Shown in pieces: positions 1 to 6,661 of a stretch of 19,271 nt of DNA. How positions within the stretch are numbered: position 1 is the stretch's first letter; the number at the start of each line of letters is the position of its first letter. The notes under the pieces are model-generated. The model saw nothing but the letters and a program-made list of their open reading frames with translations, was not told where the DNA came from and searched no databases. The translations under genes were made by a program, and so were the position numbers. Source of the stretch: CAZXFA01 sp964640085 (GTDB lineage: Bacteria; Actinomycetota; UBA4738; HRBIN12); NCBI GenBank assembly GCA_964640085.1, contig CAZXFA010000038.1, positions 1 to 19,271 on the forward strand. The letters are read 5' to 3'.

Positions 1-237
1 GATGAGTACCCGATCATCCTGATTCCAGGAAAGCGCGTAGCGCAGGCCGTCGAGGAGCTTCGCGACATCCTCGGCTTCGACACGGTGGATCAGCTTCTCG
101 ATTGGATGGAGGGCGCCTATCAGAGGATGGTTTCTTCATCGAGGGGTCGTCCATCCGACATCATGAGAGAGGCCCCGGAGGCGATGGAGACCCTCCAGCT
201 GACCACGCTCGCCCGGGACGAGCAGGAGTCCGGCTGA
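1..237 (+). CDS. C-terminal part of an unrecognised protein
   Basis: An open frame enters from the left edge in frame 1 and ends at TGA 235-237, giving 78 residues with no start inside the window. The visible part begins DEYPIILIPGKRVAQAVEEL and looks like a real protein: a short hydrophobic strand, then an amphipathic helix, then a polar tail rich in Glu, Arg and Met. Codon third positions are mostly G or C, but GC content is only about 58%, lower than the genes from 1267 on. I do not recognise the family and propose no function. The stop is followed at once by sequence that reads well in the next frame (see the feature at 203-358), so the stop may result from a frameshift rather than be the natural end. 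Confidence 0.45.
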   Translation, partial: DEYPIILIPGKRVAQAVEELRDILGFDTVDQLLDWMEGAYQRMVSSSRGRPSDIMREAPEAMETLQLTTLARDEQESG

Positions 238-358
238 GCACGCCAAGCCAGTCGTGTCAGGCACGGCCGCCAGCCCCGGGATTGTCTCCGGTGGTGTGAC
301 GCAGTTCACAGACACGGGGCCCGAGGATCGGTCTTATCTCTCTGTCGAGCTTCCTTGA
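203..358 (+). pseudogene. Possible fragment of a PEP-utilising enzyme mobile domain
   Basis: In frame 2, open from 203 to TGA 356-358, the translation contains PVVSGTAASPGIVSGGVTQF (from about 248). This resembles the start of the phosphohistidine mobile domain of PEP synthase and rifampin phosphotransferase-like enzymes, where a G-x-A-A-S-P-G-[IV]-V-x-G motif is usual. The phosphorylated-histidine segment that should follow is absent, because the frame stops about 25 residues later. There is no start codon with a ribosome binding site. It may be an eroded gene piece, or the shifted continuation of the upstream frame. The call rests on one short motif and could be chance. Confidence 0.22.
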
Positions 359-443
359 CCAGAGGGGAGACCCGTGAAGTCGTGCTGGACTCCTGCTTGT
401 GACCCGTGGCCTGAAAGTCTGGCTTCCGCCCGGAGATGTACCT

Positions 444-822
444 CTAGCAGGACCTCGCGCTGCGGGAGGCCGAACGGTGGCGCCTCACACTGAGGCTCCC
501 GGCCGTGAATCCGTTGGGCTTCTCGCCGACCGGCCGATACATCCACGTTCTTCGGAGCGTGTTTCCGGAGCCTTGGCGGGCATGTCTCCGGCCTCTTCGG
601 ACAGGTGAGCGTCCACGAGCCGGACCCATTGCTCCCCGATCTGCCAACGGCCTCGAACGGGCGCTCGATCGGCGTCTGCGACTCGATCGAGAGGAGCCAG
701 GTCCAGCGCTCCGCCTCGCGCTCGGCCACGCTCCTATCGCGGTAGACCTCGGGCGGGAACGCGACGGTGAGTCCGTCGGTCACGAGAAGTACCAATCGTT
801 GGGAATCGGACGCTTTGCGCAT
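444..822 (-). pseudogene. Frame-broken hypothetical gene
   Basis: From ATG 822 (minus strand) the first 58 or so residues read like a natural protein, including LVLLVTDGLTVAFPPEVYRD and AEREAERWTWLLS. The sense then moves to another frame: from about 646 the frame one base away reads WQIGEQWVRLVDAHLSEEAG. From about 580 to 490 the third frame reads WMYRPVGEKPNGFTAGSLS. Each stretch has natural composition while the other frames are Arg/Pro/Ser-rich, so at least two indels (real decay or assembly error) are likely. If joined, the product would be a small soluble protein of roughly 110 residues. The pattern of Val/Thr-Asp-Gly-Leu-Thr-Val-Ala and AEREAERW suggests a small uncharacterised actinobacterial family, but I cannot name it. 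No mobile-element features were seen. Confidence 0.4.
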
Positions 823-885
823 GGCGCTGCCTACCCCAGCAGAGCCGACGTGTCTGGGAAGTAGGTCACAGCGGGCGAGGCTAGC

Positions 886-917
886 GATCCCCCGCCAGAT
901 CGTCAGCCAGGGGGGTC
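886..917. repeat. Inverted repeat with C-run and G-run arms
   Basis: GATCCCCC (886-893) can pair with GGGGGGTC (910-917) across a 16-base loop, with one G-U pair. It lies in the gene-free stretch. Its right arm recurs at 1231-1238. There is no T-run after it, so it is not a classical terminator. Confidence 0.3.
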
Positions 918-1212
918 ATCGAGCAAGTCTGAGTCAGCGATCGTGTGATCGGTGTCGATGCCTCCGGCACGCAGTTGGGAGCTCGCGGACGTCAGCGACA
1001 GTAGGGACAGTTGGATGTGTAGACAATGGGAAGGGGGTCTCACGGCCATGAAGACTGCTCCACATGTGGCGGATCAGACCGATCGAGGGCCATGTTCCTT
1101 CTCCGGATCCCCGTCCTCATTGGTCCTGGATAGCTTCCTCGCGCCTGCTCTCAGGTAGAGCCGGACATATGCGATCACGCGTTGCTGATCAAAGGCATCT
1201 ACGAGGACCTGG

Positions 1213-1238
1213 GACCTCCCCGCTGGTCATGGGGGGTC
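1213..1238. repeat. Inverted repeat just upstream of the glycosyltransferase operon
   Basis: GACCTCCCC (1213-1221) can pair with GGGGGGTC (1231-1238) with one bulged T and a 9-base loop. It ends 28 bases before ATG 1267 and 12 bases before the putative -10 box. It could be the terminator of an upstream transcript or a protein site; no T-run follows. Confidence 0.3.
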
Positions 1239-1250
1239 TGCCGACGGTGC

Positions 1251-1256
1251 TACCCT
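1251..1256 (+). promoter_or_regulatory. Putative -10 box for the 1267 operon
   Basis: TACCCT fits the actinobacterial TAnnnT -10 pattern. A start about 7 bases downstream would put the 5' end within a few bases of ATG 1267, so the mRNA would be almost leaderless. This agrees with the lack of a purine-rich ribosome binding site there. No convincing -35 box is visible. Confidence 0.25.
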
Positions 1257-1266
1257 CACCTGGCCG

Positions 1267-1620
1267 ATGACCAGCGAGAACGACGCCAAAGACGCCCTCG
1301 AGCGCGAGCTCTACTGGGCCGAGGAGGCCACGCCGCGCTCGCGGATGGACACGGGGGAGGTCCGGGACGCCCTCCACGACTTCGCGATGCTCATGCGCGA
1401 CGACGAGAAGCAGGTCATCCCGCGTGGGGAGCCGAACCTGGCCTCGAGATCGAGGTGGCGGCGTCGGCTCAAGTTCCGCCTGTTCCGCCTGATTCGGCCC
1501 ATCTCGTGGCGGTACGACCGGCTCCTGGCCGACCTGGGTGAGCTGAACGCGGCGCTCGCCGACCGGGTCGCCGTGCTCGAGGCCGAGATCGCTCGGCTGA
1601 AGAAGGAGCGCGGCGAGTGA
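1267..1620 (+). CDS. Small coiled-coil protein leading the glycosyltransferase operon
   Basis: This 117-residue protein has an acidic N-terminal half (about 1-50), a strongly basic patch (RWRRRLKFRLFRLIRPISWR, about 62-81) and a C-terminal heptad-like coiled coil (about 84-117: LLADLGELNAALADRVAVL). There is no signal peptide or true membrane helix. The basic, partly hydrophobic patch could lie on the inner face of the membrane. Its stop overlaps the GTG start of the glycosyltransferase at 1617 by four bases, so the two are probably co-translated. Basic segment plus coiled coil resembles extensions I associate with actinobacterial glycosyltransferases and methyltransferases, which hints at a scaffold or partner role; that is inference. 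ATG 1267 is chosen because it follows a -10-like box closely and the protein reads well from there. I do not recognise a named family. Confidence 0.8.
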   Translation: MTSENDAKDALERELYWAEEATPRSRMDTGEVRDALHDFAMLMRDDEKQVIPRGEPNLASRSRWRRRLKFRLFRLIRPISWRYDRLLADLGELNAALADRVAVLEAEIARLKKERGE

Positions 1621-2666
1621 GGATCGCAGTCGTCCACCCGCAGACGCCGTTCGTGCACGGCGGAGCCGAGACCCACACCGAGGCGCTCGTCCGCGCCCTG
1701 AAGGCGGCCGGCCACGAGGCCGAGGAGGTCGCGGTCGCCGGCAAGTGGTACCCGGCGACCGAGCTGTTGCACCAGATGGCGGTCTGGCGCGCGCTCGACC
1801 TGTCCGAGTCCAACGGCCTGAAGATCGACATGGTCATCGCGCTCAAGTTCCCCGCCTACCTCGTCCCGCACGAGCGCAAGGTGGTCTGGCTGATCCACCA
1901 GCACCGCAGCGCGTACGAGCTGTGGGACCACCCGGAGTTCGCCGACCTGTCCAAGCAGGAGGAAGGCCCGGCGGTCCGCGACATGGTCGTGCAGAGCGAT
2001 CGGGTCGCGCTCGGCGAGGCCAAGCGGATCTTCACCAACTCGGCGAACGTCCGCGACCGCCTGTGGAACACGATCCGGCTGACGAGCGAGGTCCTGTACC
2101 ACCCCTCGCCGATCGTCGAGGCGCTCCTGCCGCGCGAGCCCGGCCCGCTCGGCGACCACATCCTGTACCCCAGCCGGCTGGAGGCCCTGAAGCGCCAGTC
2201 GCTCGCCGTCGAGGCGATGCGGCACGTGAAGACCGGCGTGAAGCTGGTGCTGGTCGGCGGCGGTCCGGACGAGCCGGCGATCCGGGAGCAGATCGGGAGG
2301 CACAAGCTGGAGGGCAAGGTCGAGCTCGCCGGCCGCGTCTCGGACGAGCGCCTGCACGAGCTGTACCTGTCGGCGCTCGGCGTGTACTACGGACCGTTCG
2401 ACGAGGACTACGGGTACGTGACGATCGAGGGGTACGCGGCGCACCGGCCGGTGGTGACGACGACCGACGCCGGCGGGCCCCTCGAGTTCGTCACCGATCG
2501 CCAGACCGGGTTCGTCACCCCGCCCGAGCCCGAGGCCATCGCCCACGCGTTCGACGTCCTGTTCTCGAACCGCCCGATGGCGAAGGCGATGGGGGAGGCC
2601 GGGAGCGCGTTGATCCGCGAGCGCGTGCCGGGCTGGCCCGAGGTCGTCGCTCGGCTGACGGAGTAG
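1617..2666 (+). CDS. Glycosyltransferase family 4-like (GT-B fold)
   Basis: The protein of 349 residues has a GT-B layout. The N-terminal acceptor domain opens MRIAVVHPQTPFVHGGAETH, with the GGAE loop typical of GT4 enzymes. The C-terminal donor domain begins around residue 180 (ILYPSRLEALKRQSLAVEAM) and carries VLVGGGPDE and the YGYVTIEGYAAHRPVVTTTD segment. The last has the conserved glutamate region and a following GG-P-EF that bind the nucleotide-sugar. Length is usual for the family. It probably transfers a sugar from an NDP-sugar to a lipid-linked or protein acceptor on the cytoplasmic side of the membrane; donor and acceptor cannot be read from the sequence. The GTG start lies in a GTGA overlap with the upstream stop. 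The next glycosyltransferase begins 3 bases after its stop, so the three genes form one operon. Confidence 0.9.
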   Translation: MRIAVVHPQTPFVHGGAETHTEALVRALKAAGHEAEEVAVAGKWYPATELLHQMAVWRALDLSESNGLKIDMVIALKFPAYLVPHERKVVWLIHQHRSAYELWDHPEFADLSKQEEGPAVRDMVVQSDRVALGEAKRIFTNSANVRDRLWNTIRLTSEVLYHPSPIVEALLPREPGPLGDHILYPSRLEALKRQSLAVEAMRHVKTGVKLVLVGGGPDEPAIREQIGRHKLEGKVELAGRVSDERLHELYLSALGVYYGPFDEDYGYVTIEGYAAHRPVVTTTDAGGPLEFVTDRQTGFVTPPEPEAIAHAFDVLFSNRPMAKAMGEAGSALIRERVPGWPEVVARLTE

Positions 2667-2669
2667 CCC

Positions 2670-3952
2670 ATGGGCAACCCCGTGGTCGGCGCGGCGCGGC
2701 GCCTCTTCCGCTGGGACTACCGGTTGGACCCGCGGATCGCGTGGCTCTCGCCGATGCCCCCCGCGCGGAGCGGCATCGCGACGTACTCGCGGGCGGTGCT
2801 GGACGGCTTGGGGCGCATCGGGTTCGAGCGCAAGGTGGAGCCGATCTGGCCGCTGAAGCCGCGGCACGAGGGCGCGGTCCCCTGGCACACGATGGGCGTT
2901 TACCACCTGGGGAACAACGTCGAGTTCCACCGGGACATCTACCGGCACGCGGTCCAGACCCCCGGGCTGGTCGTGATCCACGACCTCGGGCTCGACGACT
3001 TCGTGCGGGGGATGATCGCGGCCGGGGACCCGCTCGGGCACCAGGCGATGCGCGAGGGTGTGGCGAACGCGTCCAAGCTCGCGAGCCTCGGGGAGGCGGC
3101 GACGAAGGAGCCGCTCCGGGTGCCGTACGTGGCGCACGTCGTCCGGCGCGCCCGCGGGATCGTGGCCCACTCGCCGTTCGTCGAGCGCCACCTGCGCGCG
3201 TTCGGTTGCCGGACGCCGGTGTTCATCGCCCCGCACCCGCCGGTCGAGGCCGAGCGGGACCTCCGGAAGGCCGAGGGCCGGCGCGCGGTGCTCCGGGGCC
3301 CGCTCGAGTCGATGGGGATGCGGAAGCTGGTCGGCGTGCTCGGCGACCTGAACGCCGCCAAGCTGATCGACCTGGTCCTCGCGGCGGCGCGCTCGTTGTC
3401 CGAGGACGTGCACGTCGTGCTCGTGGGCCGCCGGATCGAGGGCTACGACGTCGAGGCCGTGGTGCGCGAGAGCGGGCTCGGCGGCCGGGTGACCCTGCAC
3501 ACGGACGTGAGCGACGAGGACTTCCTGGGGTGGCTGTGCGCGGTCGACGTGGCGGTCGACCTGCGGTTCCCGCACCGGGGCGAGGTGAGCGGGACGCTCG
3601 CCCGCGCGATGCAGTGCGGCCGGCCGACAGTGGTGAGCGCCACCGGGACCTACCTCGACCTACCGGACAGGCTCGTCGCGCACGCGCCGGCCGGCCGTCC
3701 CGAGCCGGGCGAGATCGCGGCGGTGCTCCGAGGCCTGCTCGAGGACGAGGAGCGGCGCGAGCGGATGGGTGCCGCCGCCCGCGCGCACATGGCCGAGCTC
3801 GTGCGGACGGACGCCACCGCCCGCGTCTACGCGGAGGCGATCGAGGGGACCCTGACGCTCCTGCGCGATCCGGCGCGCCGCGCACTCGCCCGCTGGGGCG
3901 GGGCGCTGGTCGATCTCGGTATCAGCGAAGAGCACCTCGAGCGCGGCTACGG
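2670..3952 (+). CDS. Second glycosyltransferase (GT4-like), cut by an assembly gap
   Basis: At least 427 residues are visible before the N run. The N-terminus has RIAWLSPMPPARSGIATYS (about 22-40), a motif I know from GT4 enzymes of cell-surface glycan clusters. The donor domain has VGVLGDLNAAKLIDLVLAAA, VHVVLVGRR and RGEVSGTLARAMQCGRPTVV. The last is the sugar-nucleotide-binding region in which E-x-S-G-x-L replaces the more common E-x7-E form. The tail RRALARWGGALVDLGISEEH extends past the usual GT-B end, so the protein is nearly complete or has a short extra segment. It sits 3 bases after the previous gene and is probably co-transcribed. There is no signal peptide. Acceptor and sugar are unknown. 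The true stop lies in or beyond the gap. Confidence 0.85.
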
Positions 3953-4052
3953 NNNNNNNNNNNNNNNNNNNNNNNNNNNNNNNNNNNNNNNNNNNNNNNN
4001 NNNNNNNNNNNNNNNNNNNNNNNNNNNNNNNNNNNNNNNNNNNNNNNNNNNN
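3953..4052. other. Assembly gap of 100 N
   Basis: Exactly 100 N, the usual placeholder for a scaffold join of unknown size. It truncates the glycosyltransferase on the left and the MarR-type regulator on the right. Any frame running across it is artificial. Confidence 0.99.
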
Positions 4053-4443
4053 CGTCCAGGGACAGGAGCTCCGGGGGCGGCTCGTACAGGGCCTCGGTGA
4101 GCCGTTCGCGGAGCCGGATCCCCTTCGGCGTGAGCACCACCGTCTTCACGCGCCGGTCGGTCGGCAGGCTCCGGCGCTCGACGAACCCGTTCTCCTCGAG
4201 CCGGTCGACGAGCCAGGTGCACATCGACGCGTCGACGTTGAGCGCCTCGGCCATCGCGCGCATCGGCCGCGGCTCGTCGGGGTCGAGGACGCCGAGCGCC
4301 TTGAGGTGCCCGGGCGTGAGCCCGTGCTCGCGGAGGATCGCCTGATGCTCGCCCCGGTTGAACCGGGCGAACGTGAACTCGGCCATCAGTCGCCAGGCCT
4401 CGGCGGCGATGGAGCGCTTGGACCTCGATCCGTTCCCGCCCAC
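4053..4443 (-). CDS. MarR-family transcriptional regulator, 3' end missing
   Basis: About 130 residues are visible, most of a normal MarR protein. The winged helix-turn-helix is clear: LTPGHLKALGVLD, then MRAMAEALNVDASMCTWLVD as the recognition region, and the wing DRRVKTVVLTPKG (about 96-108). The C-terminal dimer helix is lost in the gap. I chose GTG at 4443 because GGAGG sits 4 bases upstream; an in-frame ATG at 4524 lies further up but would overlap the operator and read through the intergenic repeats. The gene is divergent from the ABC exporter at 4549, with three copies of one 8-base motif between them, so it most likely represses the exporter and itself. The ligand is probably a hydrophobic or aromatic toxin; that is inference from the family. 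Confidence 0.85.
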
Positions 4444-4477
4444 GACACCTCCATCGTATGCGGGGCCGTCGGTTGCT

Positions 4478-4528
4478 TCAAGTATATCGAAGGTTGAGAG
4501 GAGTGAATACTTGACACTACTCAAGTAT
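4478..4528. promoter_or_regulatory. Three-copy operator for the MarR-type regulator
   Basis: TCAAGTAT occurs at 4478-4485 and 4521-4528, and its reverse complement ATACTTGA at 4507-4514. The last two form a perfect inverted repeat with a 6-base spacer. The pair overlaps the TTGACA box of the exporter promoter, and the lone copy overlaps the TATACT box of the regulator gene. This is the expected geometry for mutual repression by a dimeric MarR protein. Confidence 0.7.
4481..4486 (-). promoter_or_regulatory. -10 box of the MarR-type gene
   Basis: On the minus strand the hexamer reads TATACT, one mismatch from consensus. It would start transcription near 4474, about 30 bases before GTG 4443 and its GGAGG. 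No strong -35 box is visible. It overlaps the single operator copy. Confidence 0.45.
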
Positions 4529-4540
4529 CTGTGTCATGCT
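4511..4540 (+). promoter_or_regulatory. Promoter of the ABC exporter
   Basis: A perfect -35 box TTGACA (4511-4516) is followed after 18 bases by CATGCT (4535-4540), a weak -10. Transcription would start near 4547, right at ATG 4549, giving a leaderless mRNA. That fits the absence of a ribosome binding site before 4549. The -35 box lies inside the operator. Confidence 0.5.
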
Positions 4541-4548
4541 CGACGGTC

Positions 4549-5553
4549 ATGAGCGAGAACGCGATCGTCGTAGAGGGTCTCGCCAAGCGCTTCGGGGACG
4601 TGGCCGCCCTGGACGGGATCGACCTGGGGATCCCCGCGGGAGAGATCTTCGGGCTGCTCGGCCCGAACGGGGCAGGCAAGACCACGGCCGTCCGGATCCT
4701 AGCCACGGTGCTGCTGCCCGACGCGGGTCGGGCCGAGGTGCTCGGGCTGGACGTGGTCCACGAGGCGGCGGCGGTTCGGCGTCGGGTCGGGCTGGCCGGC
4801 CAGTTCGCGGCGGTCGACGGCAACCTGACCGGGCGCGAGAACCTCCGGCTGATCGGGAAGCTCGCACAGCTCCCCGGCCCCGCGATCATGCCGCGTGCCG
4901 ACGAGCTGCTCGAGCGGTTCGAGCTGACCGAGGCCGGCAACCGGCCCGTGCGGACCTACTCGGGCGGGATGCGCCGCCGGCTGGACATCGCCGCCTCGCT
5001 GATGCGGCGGCCGCCGGTGCTGTTCCTGGACGAGCCCACCACCGGGCTCGACCTCCACAGCCGCAACGAGCTCTGGTCGATGATCCGGGAGCTGGTGGGG
5101 GAGGGGACCACGGTCCTGCTCACCACCCAGTACCTGGAGGAGGCCGACCGGCTCGCGTCCCGCGTGGCGGTGATCGACCATGGCCATGTGATCGCGAACG
5201 ACTCGCCCGCGGCGCTCAAGGCTCACCTCGGCGGCACCGTGATCGAGCTCGGGTACCCGGAGCCCATCGTGGCGGGACGGGCGCTGGAGCGCGTCTCGGC
5301 TGCCGCCGGGGACTCCCACGTCGAGATCGAGGACCGCACGGTCCGGATCACGTCGCAGGACGGCGCCCGGCTCCTGATGGGCGTGCTGCGGCCGCTCGAC
5401 TCGGACGGCCTGGAGCCCGCGACGATCACCGTTCGCGAGCCGAGCCTGGACGACGTGTTCCTCGCCCTCACGGGGCACCACGCCGAGAACGCAACGTCGG
5501 CCGAACCCGCGGAGGCGGGCCGCCGCGCTCGCCGGAGGAGGGGTGCGGGATGA
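4549..5553 (+). CDS. ABC exporter ATP-binding protein, DrrA type
   Basis: This 334-residue protein is the ATPase of a two-gene ABC-2 exporter. Walker A is GPNGAGKT (38-45), the signature YSGGM is at 137-141, Walker B with the catalytic glutamate is VLFLDEP (157-163), and the switch His region follows LLTTQYLEEADR. The C-terminal 100 residues (VIELGYPEPI onward) match the extra domain of DrrA-like proteins, which ends in a REPSLDDVFLALTG motif. The family powers efflux of antibiotics or lipids. I start at ATG 4549 because the promoter maps to the same place; GTG 4531 would lie inside the promoter. The stop overlaps the permease ATG (ATGA), so the subunits are co-translated. Regulation by the divergent MarR protein is very likely. 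The tail after the last motif is Arg/Ala-rich and probably disordered. Confidence 0.92.
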   Translation: MSENAIVVEGLAKRFGDVAALDGIDLGIPAGEIFGLLGPNGAGKTTAVRILATVLLPDAGRAEVLGLDVVHEAAAVRRRVGLAGQFAAVDGNLTGRENLRLIGKLAQLPGPAIMPRADELLERFELTEAGNRPVRTYSGGMRRRLDIAASLMRRPPVLFLDEPTTGLDLHSRNELWSMIRELVGEGTTVLLTTQYLEEADRLASRVAVIDHGHVIANDSPAALKAHLGGTVIELGYPEPIVAGRALERVSAAAGDSHVEIEDRTVRITSQDGARLLMGVLRPLDSDGLEPATITVREPSLDDVFLALTGHHAENATSAEPAEAGRRARRRRGAG

Positions 5554-6353
5554 CGACGAGGACGGCCGACCTGTCGCTCGATCATCAGGTCCCGTTCGGG
5601 GCCGTGCGAGACACGCTGGCGGTGACGCAGCGGAACCTGATCCACTTCTTCCGGATCCCGCAGCTGCTCGTGTTCTCCACGATCCAGCCGATCATCTTCG
5701 TGCTGCTGTGGCGGTACGTCTTCGGCGGCGCGGTCGGAGGCACAGGGAGCGTCCCGTACGTCGACTTCCTGATGCCGGGCATCTTCGTGCAGACGGTGGT
5801 GTTCGGCGCGATGGCCACCTCGATCGGCTTGGCGACGGACGTCAAGTCAGGGCTGCTCGAGCGGTTCCTCTCGTTGCCGATGTCGCGCTCGGCCGTACTC
5901 ACGGGGCGGACGATCGCCGATCTGGTCCGGAACGTGTTCGTCGTGATCCTGATGGCCCTGGTCGGGTTCGCGGTGGGCTTCCGGGTCCACACGAACGCGC
6001 TCGCGTTCCTCGGCGGGCTGGTCCTGGTCGTGCTGTTCGGCTACGCGCTGTCGTGGGTCTTCGCGACCGTCGGTCTGCTGGTGAAGGATCCCGAGACGGC
6101 CCAGGCCGCCGGGTTCCCGGTGCTCGCGCCCCTGGTGTTCGCCTCATCCGCGTTCATCCCGGTGGACACGATGCCCCACTGGCTCCAGGCGTTCGCCCGC
6201 AACCAGCCGGTGTCGGTGACGGCCTCGGCGGTGCGCGCCCTCACGATCGGCGGACCGACGAGCGGCGAGGTGATCCAGGCGATCCTGTGGTGCGCGGCGA
6301 TCGTGGCCGTGTTCGCGCCGTTCGCCGTTCGCCTCTACCGCCGGGCGGTGTAG
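5550..6353 (+). CDS. ABC-2 exporter permease, DrrB type
   Basis: The protein has 267 residues with about six predicted membrane helices and an ABC-2 fold. It has a short cytoplasmic N-terminus with an amphipathic segment (RNLIHFFRIPQLLVFSTIQP), a first helix IIFVLLWRYVFGG, and the conserved cytoplasmic region SGLLERFLSLPMSRSAVLTG that contacts the ATPase. A re-entrant region AFIPVDTMPHWLQAFARNQP lies before the last helix. This pattern is typical of DrrB-like permeases. GGAGGAGGGG lies upstream of ATG 5550. It pairs with the ATPase encoded just before it to form a homodimeric exporter in the cytoplasmic membrane. The substrate is unknown; the MarR control suggests a toxic small molecule. Confidence 0.92.
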   Translation: MTTRTADLSLDHQVPFGAVRDTLAVTQRNLIHFFRIPQLLVFSTIQPIIFVLLWRYVFGGAVGGTGSVPYVDFLMPGIFVQTVVFGAMATSIGLATDVKSGLLERFLSLPMSRSAVLTGRTIADLVRNVFVVILMALVGFAVGFRVHTNALAFLGGLVLVVLFGYALSWVFATVGLLVKDPETAQAAGFPVLAPLVFASSAFIPVDTMPHWLQAFARNQPVSVTASAVRALTIGGPTSGEVIQAILWCAAIVAVFAPFAVRLYRRAV

Positions 6354-6366
6354 CCGTGGCGGCGGA

Positions 6367-6522
6367 TCACGACCCACGCTCCGTGGGCTTCTTCGGCGGG
6401 AGCGACGACGCGTAGGCCACGCTCCGGTCGACCCATCGCCGGAGCTGTCGATGCGTCTTCGTGCCGTCCGGCCCCACGAACAGGAACCCCTTCATCGGCC
6501 GACCGGTGAAGTCCATCGGACG
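6367..6522 (-). CDS. C-terminal fragment of a TfoX N-terminal-domain protein
   Basis: Only the last 51 residues are present, because the 5' part is lost in the gap. The piece RPMDFTGRPMKGFLFVGPDG, followed by RRWVDRSVAYASSLPPK, matches the end of the TfoX/Sxy N-terminal domain family (small stand-alone proteins of about 110 residues in actinobacteria). In that family a GRPM-x-G-[FY] strand and a W-V-x-x-x-x-A-[FY]-A-x-S-L-P-P-K end are characteristic. Proteobacterial TfoX controls competence, but the stand-alone actinobacterial versions have no settled role. The gene converges on the exporter operon, with 13 bases between the stops. Confidence 0.7.
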   Translation of the reverse strand, partial: RPMDFTGRPMKGFLFVGPDGTKTHRQLRRWVDRSVAYASSLPPKKPTERGS

Positions 6523-6622
6523 NNNNNNNNNNNNNNNNNNNNNNNNNNNNNNNNNNNNNNNNNNNNNNNNNNNNNNNNNNNNNNNNNNNNNNNNNNNNNN
6601 NNNNNNNNNNNNNNNNNNNNNN
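6523..6622. other. Assembly gap of 100 N
   Basis: A second run of exactly 100 N. It cuts the TfoX-like gene and separates the MarR/exporter contig from the glycan export and F420 contig. The gap size is unknown. Confidence 0.99.
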
Positions 6623-6661
6623 TGCCCGCGCCGGCACGACCAGGCACGAGGGGGTGCGGTG

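Larger units (their letters stand above)
823..1266. other. Intergenic stretch of about 440 bp without a gene
   Basis: No open frame here reads like protein; short frames on both strands are Arg/Ser/Pro-rich shadows. GC is lower than downstream (35 of 60 at 1021-1080). I see no tRNA and no clear repeat family. It contains two G-run hairpins (886-917 and 1213-1238) and ends in the probable promoter of the gene at 1267. Confidence 0.5.

Noticed and set aside
1311..3575. Very long open frame on the minus strand (over 750 codons)
   Set aside because: It is antisense to the two glycosyltransferases and made almost wholly of Arg, Val, His, Asp and Pro, as expected from the opposite strand of high-GC coding DNA. 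No domain is visible.
3922..4524. Frames running through the N gaps
   Set aside because: Frames across 3953-4052 and 6523-6622 are artefacts of the placeholder bases; only the parts outside the gaps were annotated.
6373..6387. Terminator hairpin CCCAC/GTGGG between the exporter and the TfoX-like gene
   Set aside because: Only 5 bp of stem, inside the TfoX-like coding end, with no T-run. Too weak to call.
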